This document shows, piece by piece, positions 37,414 through 47,060 of a stretch of 64,000 nt of DNA. The position numbers and the translations under genes are program-made. Position 1 is the stretch's first letter, and each line of letters opens with the position of its first letter. The notes beneath the pieces were generated by a model. The model searched no databases and had not been told where the DNA came from. It saw only the letters and a program-made list of their open reading frames with translations. The stretch comes from Niastella sp. OAS944 (GTDB lineage: Bacteria > Bacteroidota > Bacteroidia > Chitinophagales > Chitinophagaceae). The stretch covers positions 1 to 64,000 of the forward strand of contig JANUBW010000008.1 of the NCBI GenBank assembly GCA_024809215.1. Direction: 5' to 3'.

Positions 37414-40269
37414 ATGTTTTACAGTTTTATTAGAATTCGTTTTTTATTATTTATAATCTCTAGTGCGCCAGGGCTTATCAAAGGTCAATCGTTACCAATA
37501 AAACCAGAACGCACTGTTAGTTTCAATACCTCAGAAGGGTCATACATGAGTGTCGATGTTTCGCCCGACGGTAAACAGTTGTTGTTTGATCTGGTAGGTG
37601 ACATTCATGTGGTATCTTCTCAAGGAGGAAAGACACGCCAGTTAACTCATGGAATAGGATTAAAATCAAAACCTGTTTGGCTTTCGGACGGTAAGACTTT
37701 CAGATATATGAGCGATGGCAGTGGAGAATTATGTTGGTATAAACAATCTATTAGTGGAAAAGATATTAATGTGCTATCATCTTCGAATCTTCCAATTATT
37801 GAAAGCGCTAATCTTAGATCTCCTGATAGACGGTATCGTGCGTATATAAAAGATACAAATGGCACCAAAGCACTGGTTTTGTATGATTCCATAAATGATA
37901 TCAAGAAGATCATAATTCCTTCTTTATTGCAAGAACCTTATTCATATAGGGCAGATGTTCCTCAGCCTCATTTTGCCTTTTCACCAGATTCAAAAAGTAT
38001 CTATATTGGTTACGGTGGAAAAATTCATCAGGTCTTTCTACAAGATGCGAAAAATAGAATCATTCCTTTTTCTGCAAACATAAGGTTGGACTTAGGGGCA
38101 TTTGTGTATAATAAATTTCCTATTTCATATGACAGTTTCCAATTGAAATATGTTCGTTCTGTAAGTCGCCGTATCGATGGTAAGCAGTTGGTTTTCTCGA
38201 CATTAGGAAAAGTTTATACAATGAATTTGCCTGGAGGTACACCTAAGCTTCTTGTTGAGCAGGATATGAACCAGTTTCAACCTGTATATTCATGTGACGG
38301 TAAGTGGATAGTTTATGTCACTTGGAGTGATAAATTTGAAGGGCAGCTTTGGAAGGTCAACAGCACTGGTGGCCAACCTGAACAATTGACAAAGGTTTCT
38401 GGTAATTATCAACGACCTGCTTGGTCGCCTGATGGAAGGTGGATCGCCATTATAAAGGGAAGGCCTTCATTGAATGATCGGGATGATGAAGGGATAGGAA
38501 CGCTTGAACTTGTACCGACAAATGGTGGCGAACCTAGGAAACTGGAGGATTCTGTGCCTTTATGGAATGGTCTTTCTTTTTCAAATGACGGTAAAAAAGT
38601 CATTTTCCAACCAAGGTTTATAGCCCGGGGTTATAAACGAAGCGGTTCTATGTTAGTGGCAAAAAGCATAGATGGGACAATGTCAGAAGTATTGGCTGAA
38701 GGGTTAGAGGACTCTTATATTCAGCAGCGAACCCTATCCCCCGATGGAAAATATTTGGCATATTCTGCATGTGAAGATATTTATTTGATACCCATTGAAA
38801 CTGGCAAAATAATACAGTTGTCTCCTAATAATTCTCTCGCAATCAAAATAGGCGCCGGAATGGATCCGGTTTGGGAGTCAAATGGTCAAAGACTTGGCTG
38901 GACTTTTGGCAACCATTTCTATACAACACAATGCGAGCAAATAAAAAATGATAGAAAAGATATCAAACCAAGTGAGGATATAAAACTTTACATGAAGGTC
39001 CCTTCAAATTATGGCAAAGGTATTCTTGCAATTAAGAGCGCGAGAATAATTACTATGAAAGGTAATGATGTAATTGAAAACGGGACTATTGTTATAAAAA
39101 ATGGACGCATTTTAAATGTGGGTAAAGCTGGGCTAGTAGCAATTCCTGAAGGAGCTACCGTTTATGACATGAAAGGAAAAACAATTATTCCTGGATTTGT
39201 CGATCTTCATTTGCATATGCGTTTATCTCCAGATATTTTTCCACAGCAGTCGTGGGTGTTTTTGAGTAATCTCGCTTATGGAGTAACAACTGCGCGCGAT
39301 CCTTCACTCAACTTTGACTCTTTTGGTTATGCTGAATTATTACAATCTGGAAAGATGATCGGTCCTCGATTGTATTCTGTTGGAAGGCCGGCTAGGATTG
39401 GTGATGGGCTCATTAAGCTGGATAATTTTGAAGAAGCAAGAGCTTTGGTCAAAAAGCGTGCTGCTCTTGGTGGGACAGTGATAAAGCAATATATGCTTCC
39501 TACCCGTAAGCAAAAGCAATGGTTGTTAATGGCTTGCAGAGAATCTGGTTTGAATATGACTAATGAAGGCGCGTTTGAACCTTTCCCTCAGATAGCGATG
39601 ATAAAGGATGGAAGTACAGGCATTGAACATAATCCAAGATGGGGAGATGTTTATAACGATGTCATTCAGTTATTTGCCAATTCCGGGGTTTTTTTCACTC
39701 CAACAATTCAGGTTTCCTTTGGTACCAAAGAACCGGCTAAAGAATATTTTAAATACAGATTTTGGAAAATACCCAATGATAAAATGAAAAGATTTCTCAA
39801 AAGCGACTCTTCCAGTTTATTTCCTACGGGAAATGGAGCTGAATCATTGGAGAATATTCTAAATACGGTAACAAAGGATACTATCGACCCAACTTTCCTA
39901 GCGCCTGCGCGTATTAATGCGCGGATGATAAAAGCTGGGGTAAAGGTAGGTTTAGGTAGTCATGGAAACGATCAAGGGATTGGTGCGCATAATGAATTGT
40001 GGGCACTTCAAATGGGAGGCATTACTAATCTTGAGGCATTGAGGGCAGCAACACTGACAGGGGCAGAAGCTTTAGGTATACAAAATGATGTTGGTTCCTT
40101 AGAAGTAGGTAAAATCGCGGATTTAATAATATTGAATAAAGACCCGCTGGATGATATTCATAATAGCCGCGAAATACAATTTGTTATGAAAGACGGCATA
40201 TTGTTTGACGGGAATACCCTAGGTGAAGTTTGGCCGCAAAAAGAACAGCGATTTAGCTTTGGAAGATAG
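37414..40269 (+). CDS. secreted PD40 beta-propeller amidohydrolase
   Basis: 951 aa with a signal peptide (FYSFIRIRFLLFIISSAPGLIKG). The first 500 residues form a TolB/PD40-type propeller (MSVDVSPDGKQLLFDLVGDIHVV, YQRPAWSPDGRWIAIIKG). The C-terminus is a metal-dependent amidohydrolase: DLHLHMR (His599, His601), GTVIKQY (Lys), TNEGAFEPF, GIEHNP (His) and GLGSHGNDQGIGAHNELW. The SHG motif in place of the usual D is normal for this propeller-amidohydrolase clade. It lies between the two DUF6520 genes of locus A and may process peptides taken up by SusC/D, in the position that the S9-like peptidase occupies in locus B. Confidence 0.88.
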   Translation: MFYSFIRIRFLLFIISSAPGLIKGQSLPIKPERTVSFNTSEGSYMSVDVSPDGKQLLFDLVGDIHVVSSQGGKTRQLTHGIGLKSKPVWLSDGKTFRYMSDGSGELCWYKQSISGKDINVLSSSNLPIIESANLRSPDRRYRAYIKDTNGTKALVLYDSINDIKKIIIPSLLQEPYSYRADVPQPHFAFSPDSKSIYIGYGGKIHQVFLQDAKNRIIPFSANIRLDLGAFVYNKFPISYDSFQLKYVRSVSRRIDGKQLVFSTLGKVYTMNLPGGTPKLLVEQDMNQFQPVYSCDGKWIVYVTWSDKFEGQLWKVNSTGGQPEQLTKVSGNYQRPAWSPDGRWIAIIKGRPSLNDRDDEGIGTLELVPTNGGEPRKLEDSVPLWNGLSFSNDGKKVIFQPRFIARGYKRSGSMLVAKSIDGTMSEVLAEGLEDSYIQQRTLSPDGKYLAYSACEDIYLIPIETGKIIQLSPNNSLAIKIGAGMDPVWESNGQRLGWTFGNHFYTTQCEQIKNDRKDIKPSEDIKLYMKVPSNYGKGILAIKSARIITMKGNDVIENGTIVIKNGRILNVGKAGLVAIPEGATVYDMKGKTIIPGFVDLHLHMRLSPDIFPQQSWVFLSNLAYGVTTARDPSLNFDSFGYAELLQSGKMIGPRLYSVGRPARIGDGLIKLDNFEEARALVKKRAALGGTVIKQYMLPTRKQKQWLLMACRESGLNMTNEGAFEPFPQIAMIKDGSTGIEHNPRWGDVYNDVIQLFANSGVFFTPTIQVSFGTKEPAKEYFKYRFWKIPNDKMKRFLKSDSSSLFPTGNGAESLENILNTVTKDTIDPTFLAPARINARMIKAGVKVGLGSHGNDQGIGAHNELWALQMGGITNLEALRAATLTGAEALGIQNDVGSLEVGKIADLIILNKDPLDDIHNSREIQFVMKDGILFDGNTLGEVWPQKEQRFSFGR

Positions 40270-40351
40270 GATAGTTAGTATTTTAGGTTTGGTCTAGAGC
40301 GTGTGATTTTATTTTATAAAATTGTACTGCTGAATAATGTAAGTTTGATGA

Positions 40352-40627
40352 CTATTCCAAAATATCTGTGGTTGTTTGTGTTGTACAGGTAAACTCACGC
40401 ACATTTGGGTCAAAAACACAGTTCTTGCCCAGTATATCATAATCTGCTATAATTCCACCAATATTGGTAGTTTTTATACCGATGGTTGTGAGTGTGTTTA
40501 ATTTACATATGCGACTTGATAAATCACACTGCGCAAATCTTATCGGGATTGTTACTTTGAAAGCTAACCCACCTCCTGTAATTGCCAGCACAGTAAGAGC
40601 TGTTAAGAATATTTTTGCTTTTTTCAT
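40352..40627 (-). CDS. DUF6520 small secreted peptide 2
   Basis: 91 aa. The leader KKAKIFLTALTVLAITGGGLAF is almost identical to peptide 1, as is the spacing of four cysteines (FAQCDL, RICKL, KNCVF, FTCTT) and the Asp-Tyr-Asp block (IADYDILGK versus PADYDVLGH). The tail is TCTTQTTTDILE. The ATG at 40627 is chosen from this alignment; an upstream frame adds 19 unrelated residues. The leader hairpin of peptides 1 and 3 is weak here. Convergent with the amidohydrolase, 82 bp apart. Confidence 0.83.
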   Translation of the reverse strand: MKKAKIFLTALTVLAITGGGLAFKVTIPIRFAQCDLSSRICKLNTLTTIGIKTTNIGGIIADYDILGKNCVFDPNVREFTCTTQTTTDILE

Positions 40628-41392
40628 AATATTTTTGCTTTTTTGAAATTCGAAGCCCATAGACGAATGTATTAAAATAGTCACTTAGGTAAAGGTTTTT
40701 AAGTATAGCCCAAAGGGCATAAAATTTTAGAAACTGTTGCCAGTGAATAAAAAAGCTTAACGAATACTCGTAAAGATCAGTTGTTATAAGTATTTTTCAA
40801 TTCTTCTGCCTTCTATCAACACAAGGCCAAATAAAGACAAAAATCATAGTTTACTAAAATACACCGCAATTTGTTGCTTTCAAAAACGTAATTTATTCCA
40901 CATGTTTTGTTATCTACATTGCACTGAGCTAATAGTCTCAGAGTTTTTTGTCATGAAAGCTAATGCCCATCCTATTACAGCTAGCACTATAAGAGCCGTT
41001 AAAAAAATTGATTCTCCATGCAAATAAACAATGCGTAGGAAGCTGGTATTCTTCTATGGATTTCAATTACAAACCTTAAGATTTCCAATACCAAGATAGA
41101 ATAAAACACATATGAAATTAGGCCAACAAGATATGACCTTAGTCCTGTTTGCTGCTAAAAAAGGCGCCATTTAAATCTGTTAATAAGCGACCATTGAATA
41201 CTTAACAATTGCCATAGAAATTAATCGCTCAACTTCACGTGCATTTAAAATAATCCCGTATTATTGTACCCTCCCAACCAGCCATTCCACAGAGATTCTT
41301 TGTGACATTATTTATTGATTTTTGGTTGCCACCAAAAACTGGGTTCTACCGTGAACCAGTACAAACCTGTCAATAACAAAATATATAATACC
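40628..41392. other. 765-bp gap holding a decayed DUF6520 gene
   Basis: Between DUF6520 peptide 2 and the GH2 gene. It contains the minus-strand remnant described separately; the rest is AT-rich without a gene. A frame opening near 41315 could extend the GH2 protein, but its signal peptide begins at 41393. Confidence 0.5.
40910..41014 (-). pseudogene. DUF6520 remnant
   Basis: Minus-strand reading gives ESIFLTALIVLAVIGWALAF followed by MTKNSETISSVQCR and a stop, clearly the leader of the DUF6520 peptides (compare KIFLTALTVLAVVGGALAF). The Gly-Gly is changed to Gly-Trp, the nearest ATG is one base out of frame, and the cysteine-rich part is gone after the first Cys. It shows that the family has been duplicated and lost at this place. 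Confidence 0.75.
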
Positions 41393-44011
41393 ATGTTACC
41401 GAGATCACTGCTTGTTTCCTTCCTTATTGTGTTGCATTTGGCTACCTGTGCCCAGGACAACTGGAAAATGGCGCCCATACCTGTTCAAAGCAGGTGGGCA
41501 AAAGATGTTAGTACTTCGAATGCCCTAACGGCTTATCCGCGCCCACAAATGGAACGTAATAGCTGGCAGAACCTGAATGGTTTATGGCAATATGCTATTA
41601 CCAGTAAAGATGCTGCAATGCCTACTGTGTACGCCGGACAAATATTAGTGCCTTTTGCCATAGAATCGGCGCTCTCTGGTGTAAAGAAAATGGTGCAGCC
41701 ATCAGAAAACCTTTGGTATAAAAAAATGATCAGCAAGACTGCATTGAAAAAAGGCGAACGGCTGCTGCTGCATTTTGGTGCTGTCGATTGGCAGGCTACC
41801 GTTTTCATCAATAAGAAAAAGGTTGGCTTCCACTCCGGTGGTTACGGGGCTTTCTCTATTGATGTTACCGATGCCTTAAACAAAGGCAATAATGAATTAT
41901 TGGTAAAAGTATACGACCCTACTGATAAAGGTCCCAACCCACATGGTAAACAGGTGGTCACTCCAAAAGACATCTGGTATACACCTACTACCGGTATTTG
42001 GCAAACCGTATGGCTTGAGACGGTACCTGAGGTATATATTAAAGATCTTAAACTTACACCCGATGTAGATAATAACAAACTCAACGTGGCTGCCATTACC
42101 AGCGCCAATACCGACGGTTATACCATTGAAGCGGTGGCCATGACAAATGGTAAAGAAGTAAGCCGTAAAACAATTACCAGCCAGGATAATGCACTTGCCA
42201 TTAACGATGCCCATTACTGGAGCCCCGAAGATCCATTCTTGTATGATCTTTCTGTAAGACTGTTAAAAGATGGAAAGCTGGTTGATGAGGTAAAAAGTTA
42301 CTTCGGCATGCGTAAAGTGGAAATAAAAAAAGATGCCGATGGTCATGATCGCATCTTCCTGAACAATAAATACGTGTTCAACCTGGGTACGCTTGACCAG
42401 GGTTTTTGGCCCGATGGTATTTATACCGCACCTACCGATGAAGCACTGGCTTATGATATTAAAGCCATAAAAGCCATGGGTTTTAATACCATTCGTAAAC
42501 ACATTAAAAGAGAACCCGATCGCTGGTACTATCATTGCGATAAAATAGGCATGATCGTTTGGCAGGATATGATAAACCCCGCATTCAACCCAAACGATGA
42601 AGCAAAGAAAGTGTTTGAACAGGAATGCAAAGAAAATATAGAACAGTTATACAACCACCCCTGTATTACCACCTGGACGCTCTTTAACGAAAAATGGGGC
42701 CAGTACGACCAACAACGCCTGAGCGAATGGATCAAGAAATTAGACCCCACCCGTTTGCTCAATGGCCACTCCGGTGAAATATTATATGTAAACGAAAAAC
42801 TGCGCAGCCCTTCACCTAACGCCTGGGTAAGCAGCGATATCACCGATATTCATAGCTACCCCGATCCCATGAACGCGCCCAAGATGGATGGTAAAAGCAG
42901 AGTATTGGGTGAGTTTGGTGGCATCGGTGTTTTTGTGCCTGATCACCAATGGAATGCCAACAGCGCCTGGGGCTATATTAATGTTACCCCTTCGGCCCTT
43001 AAAGGAAAATATACCGTTATGAACCAGCATATAAAACTGCTGGAAAAAGAAGGGCTGAGCGCCTCCATCTACACCCAGCCTTTTGATGTGGAGGGCGAAC
43101 AAAACGGCCTTATGACCTATGACCGGGCAGTAGTAAAAATTCCATTCGATGACCTGAAAAAGATCCATGGAATGTTGGTACCTACAGCCGGCAATACTCC
43201 TGCCGTAGATGCACAAATGGCCGATCTTACCGACCCCGGTTTAAAATACAGCGAATTGTTAGGTGAGTACATAAAGGGCAATCGTGAAACTATCTTTCTT
43301 AAAAAATTGTCCATGGCTGCCCAACAGGCCGGGGATAAAACCGGTATTGCCAGAATAACCAAAGAATACCTGGCTGCCCTGCCAAAACCTTACAGTGATG
43401 ATGACCTTACCTATGTGGTACAGGTGACCAGTAAAACCAGCGACCCCGGCTTTGCCATTATGAAAGACAACACCGCCAGCATAAATAAAGTGTTGGGACC
43501 ACATGAGGCAGAAAATAAGATGATGGGTATTGTTTATAAAGAGATCATTGGCCCTGTAGTTTCTAATCCCAATTCTGCGCCCGATTGGGATGCGCTGGCT
43601 GCAAAGGTGGCACAATTTGGACCGGCCGGCGAGGAGATCTTACTTCGAGCCAAAGCCATTCATTATTTTAACCAAAACGACTGGGATAATTTTGTAACAG
43701 CTGCAGATGAATACATCAGTAAATACGGTCAATATGTAAAGGCCGAAGACCTGAACCAATTTGCCTGGAAAACATTTGAAAAAATAACTGATAAGGATGC
43801 ATTGAATAAAGCGGCGAAGTGGAGTGAGCTATCGTACAAACAAACAGAAGAACCGGCTTACCTCGATACTTATGCCAACCTGTTGTATAAAAGCGGCCGC
43901 AAAGACGAAGCTATTACCGCGCAGGAAAAAGCAGTAGCGCTTAGTAAAGGTGATAAAGCAATGAAAGATACCCTGGAGAAAATGAAACGTGGTGAGCCTA
44001 CGTGGCAGTAA
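41393..44011 (+). CDS. GH2 glycoside hydrolase with TPR tail
   Basis: 872-aa secreted enzyme (signal peptide MLPRSLLVSFLIVLHLATCAQ). A GH2 sugar-binding domain (NGLWQYAIT...LLLHFGAVDWQATVFINKKKVG), an immunoglobulin-like domain and the TIM barrel follow. The acid/base Glu433 is in TLFNEKWG and the nucleophile Glu507 in VLGEFGGIG, so it should be active on beta-galactosides, glucuronides or mannosides. The C-terminal 250 residues are not GH2: they match the helical and TPR tail of the thioredoxin proteins at 31142 and 48525, ending YLDTYANLLYKSGRKDEAI...KMKRGEPTWQ. That fusion links the enzyme to the SusC/D-thioredoxin system. Confidence 0.88.
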   Translation: MLPRSLLVSFLIVLHLATCAQDNWKMAPIPVQSRWAKDVSTSNALTAYPRPQMERNSWQNLNGLWQYAITSKDAAMPTVYAGQILVPFAIESALSGVKKMVQPSENLWYKKMISKTALKKGERLLLHFGAVDWQATVFINKKKVGFHSGGYGAFSIDVTDALNKGNNELLVKVYDPTDKGPNPHGKQVVTPKDIWYTPTTGIWQTVWLETVPEVYIKDLKLTPDVDNNKLNVAAITSANTDGYTIEAVAMTNGKEVSRKTITSQDNALAINDAHYWSPEDPFLYDLSVRLLKDGKLVDEVKSYFGMRKVEIKKDADGHDRIFLNNKYVFNLGTLDQGFWPDGIYTAPTDEALAYDIKAIKAMGFNTIRKHIKREPDRWYYHCDKIGMIVWQDMINPAFNPNDEAKKVFEQECKENIEQLYNHPCITTWTLFNEKWGQYDQQRLSEWIKKLDPTRLLNGHSGEILYVNEKLRSPSPNAWVSSDITDIHSYPDPMNAPKMDGKSRVLGEFGGIGVFVPDHQWNANSAWGYINVTPSALKGKYTVMNQHIKLLEKEGLSASIYTQPFDVEGEQNGLMTYDRAVVKIPFDDLKKIHGMLVPTAGNTPAVDAQMADLTDPGLKYSELLGEYIKGNRETIFLKKLSMAAQQAGDKTGIARITKEYLAALPKPYSDDDLTYVVQVTSKTSDPGFAIMKDNTASINKVLGPHEAENKMMGIVYKEIIGPVVSNPNSAPDWDALAAKVAQFGPAGEEILLRAKAIHYFNQNDWDNFVTAADEYISKYGQYVKAEDLNQFAWKTFEKITDKDALNKAAKWSELSYKQTEEPAYLDTYANLLYKSGRKDEAITAQEKAVALSKGDKAMKDTLEKMKRGEPTWQ

Positions 44012-44027
44012 CCAGCTACAATAAAGA

Positions 44028-44066
44028 AGATGTGGCACACCTGCCAGGTGTGCCACATCTATTTTT
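44028..44066. terminator. strong bidirectional terminator
   Basis: 16-bp perfect stem AGATGTGGCACACCTG / CAGGTGTGCCACATCT with a 1-nt centre (effective loop larger), then ATTTTTCT. It lies between the convergent GH2 and AraC-type genes. Confidence 0.85.
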
Positions 44067-44435
44067 CTACACAAACACAGCCTCTCTGTTCTGCCAATCA
44101 CTTGGCGAGATCTTATACGTCCTCTTAAAAGCGATGCTGAAATTAGAGTAGCTATTATACCCGCATCGCTTGGCAATTTGCTTTTTTGATAGTCGTCCCT
44201 GGTCGAGCATCTCCGTGGCTGCCTCCATGCGCCGCTGTAACTGGTAATCACTGATGTTCATTTGGTGCAGCTGTTTAAAACATTTTTGTAACAGCTTGCG
44301 ATTAATGGCTGCATCGGAAGCCAGCTGATCGGTTGTTTTCCATTCCAATGGATGGCTGTCGATAAAATCTTTAACCGAGGCAATGGTTTCTGAAATATAG
44401 CCCTTCAAACACATGTTGTTTTGCATAAGTGGCAA
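44067..44435 (-). CDS. minimal AraC-type DNA-binding protein 1
   Basis: 122 aa, essentially only an AraC/XylS DNA-binding domain: first HTH around TTDQLASDAAINRKLLQKCFKQL, second around LSKKQIAKRCGYNSYSNFSIAFKRTYKISPSDWQ. There is no sensing domain. A similar minimal regulator lies at 45522, with the MauE gene between them. Two Met codons (MPLM, or MQNN three residues later) are equally possible starts. Probably regulates the local cluster. Confidence 0.8.
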   Translation of the reverse strand: MPLMQNNMCLKGYISETIASVKDFIDSHPLEWKTTDQLASDAAINRKLLQKCFKQLHQMNISDYQLQRRMEAATEMLDQGRLSKKQIAKRCGYNSYSNFSIAFKRTYKISPSDWQNREAVFV

Positions 44436-44662
44436 GGTTTAATTAATTAAAGTTACTGGGTGATTAAGACCAGAAGAACAGGATGCGGTAGGGATGGCCG
44501 CCCATAATCGTGAGCCGTATACCACATCTACCGGGTGGGGGTTAACCGCCCGTTGCATTCGGGAACTGGCATCCTTACCAACAGATAATTACCGGTTGCC
44601 TGGGCAATACCTTATGGATAGCCGCACCCTTTCCCTGGTTTACATCTTACCTATTTTTGATT

Positions 44663-45112
44663 TCAATTAGAGGTACTTCGTTGTAATTGTCGCGATAACC
44701 TGATAGCGATCATAGCGAGTAGGATGAATACACCATTAAATACTAAATGCGCCGGCCAGCTTAACGCTGATATAATACCGCCGCAACTGCAGGGCAGTTC
44801 TTTATAAAAGATCATAATGGCGCCGATATAAATGGTAAATGCGATCATTAAAGCCAGTGAAGCGTAAAGGCCCTTCAATCGCCATTGAGGTATGAATAGG
44901 ATGATTGATAAAATAATTTCGATAATGGGCACTCCCCAGGTAATAATAGGCGCTACCGGTTGCAGGATGGGGTTGTCGGCAATCTGCTCCTGGAATACAT
45001 CTAGCTCCATGAACTTGCTAACAGCGGTGTAGAGAAATAAAATTGAATAAAGAATTGAAATGATCTCAACAATAGTGGCTTTAGACAGCCAGGAGAATGT
45101 AACGATCTTCAT
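44663..45112 (-). CDS. MauE/DoxX-family redox-associated membrane protein
   Basis: 149-aa polytopic protein with four membrane segments (IVEIISILYSILFLYTAV; IITWGVPIIEIILSIILFI; LYASLALMIAFTIYIGAIMIF; LVFNGVFILLAMIAI). A CSCGG motif sits at the end of the third segment, typical of the Bacteroidota MauE/DoxX group; the cysteines probably pass electrons or disulfides across the membrane. The ATG at 45112 is chosen; the frame runs upstream to 45208 with a hydrophilic extension. In Bacteroidota this family is often near thioredoxin and DUF6520 genes, as here. Confidence 0.82.
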   Translation of the reverse strand: MKIVTFSWLSKATIVEIISILYSILFLYTAVSKFMELDVFQEQIADNPILQPVAPIITWGVPIIEIILSIILFIPQWRLKGLYASLALMIAFTIYIGAIMIFYKELPCSCGGIISALSWPAHLVFNGVFILLAMIAIRLSRQLQRSTSN

Positions 45113-45521
45113 GAGAGCGCTGCGGTTTTGAATAGCTTGTCCTTCCATTGCAAATGGTTGATAATGTTTAATGGTCGATTTTTTAAAATGGTATAGGGAG
45201 CTAAGCATTGCCGTTTTTGCTGCGGCTAGACAACCACGGCGTACCGGCGGAAACCTTATCCGTTATAGATAAGCTTTTACAACTGCTTATGCAGTTAATA
45301 TTGTTGGTGTCAGATTAAGTAAGTAATTGTAATTGTATATTGCCTTCGCTTAATGTTGTAGATTTTTAAATCAGCCTTAACCAGTCTATATCTTCCGGTG
45401 GCAATTACCGGAGCATCATTCATTCTTCTATATGCAAGTTACATGCACCGGTTATAGATTTTTGCATCATTGTTATCGAAAAATGCCAGATTGTTGTCGA
45501 AATTTGCAACACGCATGACTG
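45113..45521. other. intergenic region upstream of MauE
   Basis: 409 bp that must contain the minus-strand MauE promoter. No gene, clear hairpin or known riboswitch is visible. Confidence 0.35.
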
Positions 45522-45884
45522 TTAGCCCGAATATAGCAACTGCCATTCGGTGGGCGTCATGCCAAACTCTTTTTTAAAGGCAGCTGCATACGCGCTTTGC
45601 GACTTATACAGGCATTTTGAGGCAATCATCTTCTTGCTCATACCTTCTTCCAAAAACTTCTTGCTAGCCTCAAGTCGTTTGCTTACCTGGTATACTTTTA
45701 TGCCACACCCGTATACTTTTTTGAACGCCTTTTCAACGGTGCTCCTGTTGGGTGAACATAATTTTTCAAGCAGGCTGGCAGCTGTCTTATACTCAAACGG
45801 ATCGGCATCTATGTGCGCTTTAATGCTTTTAACAGCATTGAGCACATACCTGGAATAAGGTTTTATACTGTTGATCATGCGCAA
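45522..45884 (-). CDS. minimal AraC-type DNA-binding protein 2
   Basis: 120-aa protein consisting of an AraC-type DNA-binding domain (TAASLLEKLCSPNRSTVEKAFKKVYG, then MSKKMIASKCLYKSQSAYAAAFKKEFGMTPTEWQLL). It is diverged from the neighbour at 44067 but of the same size and layout. The gene is followed downstream by the MauE gene in the same direction. No ligand domain, so activity is likely set by expression level or a partner. Confidence 0.8.
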   Translation of the reverse strand: MRMINSIKPYSRYVLNAVKSIKAHIDADPFEYKTAASLLEKLCSPNRSTVEKAFKKVYGCGIKVYQVSKRLEASKKFLEEGMSKKMIASKCLYKSQSAYAAAFKKEFGMTPTEWQLLYSG

Positions 45885-46344
45885 CGGTTTTTAACGTTTT
45901 GAACGTGTTTGTCAAACGTTGCATTTCATAAGTAAGGTTTATACAAGTATCCCTGGTTGAGCGGTTACATAAAATTAATGGCTCAGCAAAAATGTAAAAA
46001 GAGAAATCACATCATGTTTTGCCCTTTTTAGTCATAGTTTGCACAATTGGTGTAATAATGGTGCCGCGCGTAAAGGAGTAGGCATTTTCTGGTGTTGCAG
46101 GCTGTGCAGCAGATAAAATATTGATTCTTGTCAAGTCCTGTACCCTGATTTTCAAACATTAATAAGCGTAAGTTTGTATCGCCAGCCTCTTTACCACACC
46201 TGGAAGACCCAAATTCAATATACTCTTCAGTTAAGCACAGTTCTAACTATTAAGCCTCCAAATCGCCAGCCTTTTTCTAACGACAGGTACTTAATTTATC
46301 AGGTTGCCGGGTATTGCCGGTATAAATGCCCTCCGCAAAGCTTC
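45885..46344. other. divergent region before sigma factor of locus B
   Basis: 460 bp. Close to the AraC-type gene is an imperfect inverted repeat AACGTTTTGA-N9-TCAAACGTT (about 45892-45920) that could be an operator. A frame starting at 46174 would extend the sigma factor by 57 residues without similarity to its paralogue, so the start is put at 46345. No other gene. Confidence 0.4.
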
Positions 46345-46941
46345 ATGAGAAATAAACTGGAACCACAGGTGGTGCTGGATTTTCAACAGGCGAATGAAAA
46401 GGCTTTTGAGCTTGTTTTCAAGGAATATTATACACAGCTGGTGGTGTTCACTGCAAAGATCACCGGCAGTCAGGATGAGGCCGAAGATATTGTTACCGAA
46501 GTTTTTTTAGGGCTGTTTAAACGGTGTAATATGTTTGATAGTGAACCCAACATCAGGGCCTTCCTGTATGTGAGCTGCCGTAACCGTTGTTTGAATTACC
46601 TAAAGTCGAAAAAAAGACATGATGTAAGAAGCCTGGAATTTGCAGAAGAGATAAAAGATGATACGTTGCTGGAATACGAGTATTCAATAATGGCCGAGAT
46701 CGTCGAAGCAGTACAAAACTCTATTGACAACCTGCCCGAAGAATGCCAGCGCATTTTTAAGATGTTGTATTATGAAGAGCTAAAGCCGGCGGAGGTGGCT
46801 GCCCGCTTGCAGATCTCGGTAAACACGGTATATGTACAAAAAAGCCGCGCTATAAGTATGTTACGTTTGAAGCTGGGTGACCACCCGGTAATCATTGCCT
46901 GGTTATTTTATATACTCTCCCTGCTCAAAAATATTTTTTAG
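46345..46941 (+). CDS. ECF RNA polymerase sigma factor (FecI-like), locus B
   Basis: 198-aa ECF sigma factor, a paralogue of the one at 23269: region 2 AFELVFKEYYTQLVVFTAKITGSQDEAEDIVTEVFLGLFKRC and AFLYVSCRNRCLNYLKSKK; region 4 NSIDNLPEECQRIFKMLYYEELKPAEVAARLQISVNTVYVQKSRAISMLR. The same hydrophobic C-terminal tail is present. The start MRNKLEPQ aligns with the paralogue. It leads into anti-sigma, thioredoxin-TPR, SusC, SusD and the S9-like peptidase. Confidence 0.93.
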   Translation: MRNKLEPQVVLDFQQANEKAFELVFKEYYTQLVVFTAKITGSQDEAEDIVTEVFLGLFKRCNMFDSEPNIRAFLYVSCRNRCLNYLKSKKRHDVRSLEFAEEIKDDTLLEYEYSIMAEIVEAVQNSIDNLPEECQRIFKMLYYEELKPAEVAARLQISVNTVYVQKSRAISMLRLKLGDHPVIIAWLFYILSLLKNIF

Positions 46942-47060
46942 AAATATATACTACTTGTAAAGAATGGAACTGCACCTGTTGTTTACATATTAACCGGGTG
47001 TTGTGAAACTGTTATCAAATTATTACCAGGCTGTGCTAAGCCAATCAAACCATTAACCGA

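Noticed and set aside
39550..39970. Apparent loss of metal ligands in the amidohydrolase (TNEGA and GSHG instead of H and D)
   Set aside because: These variants are usual in the propeller-amidohydrolase clade, so they do not indicate inactivation.
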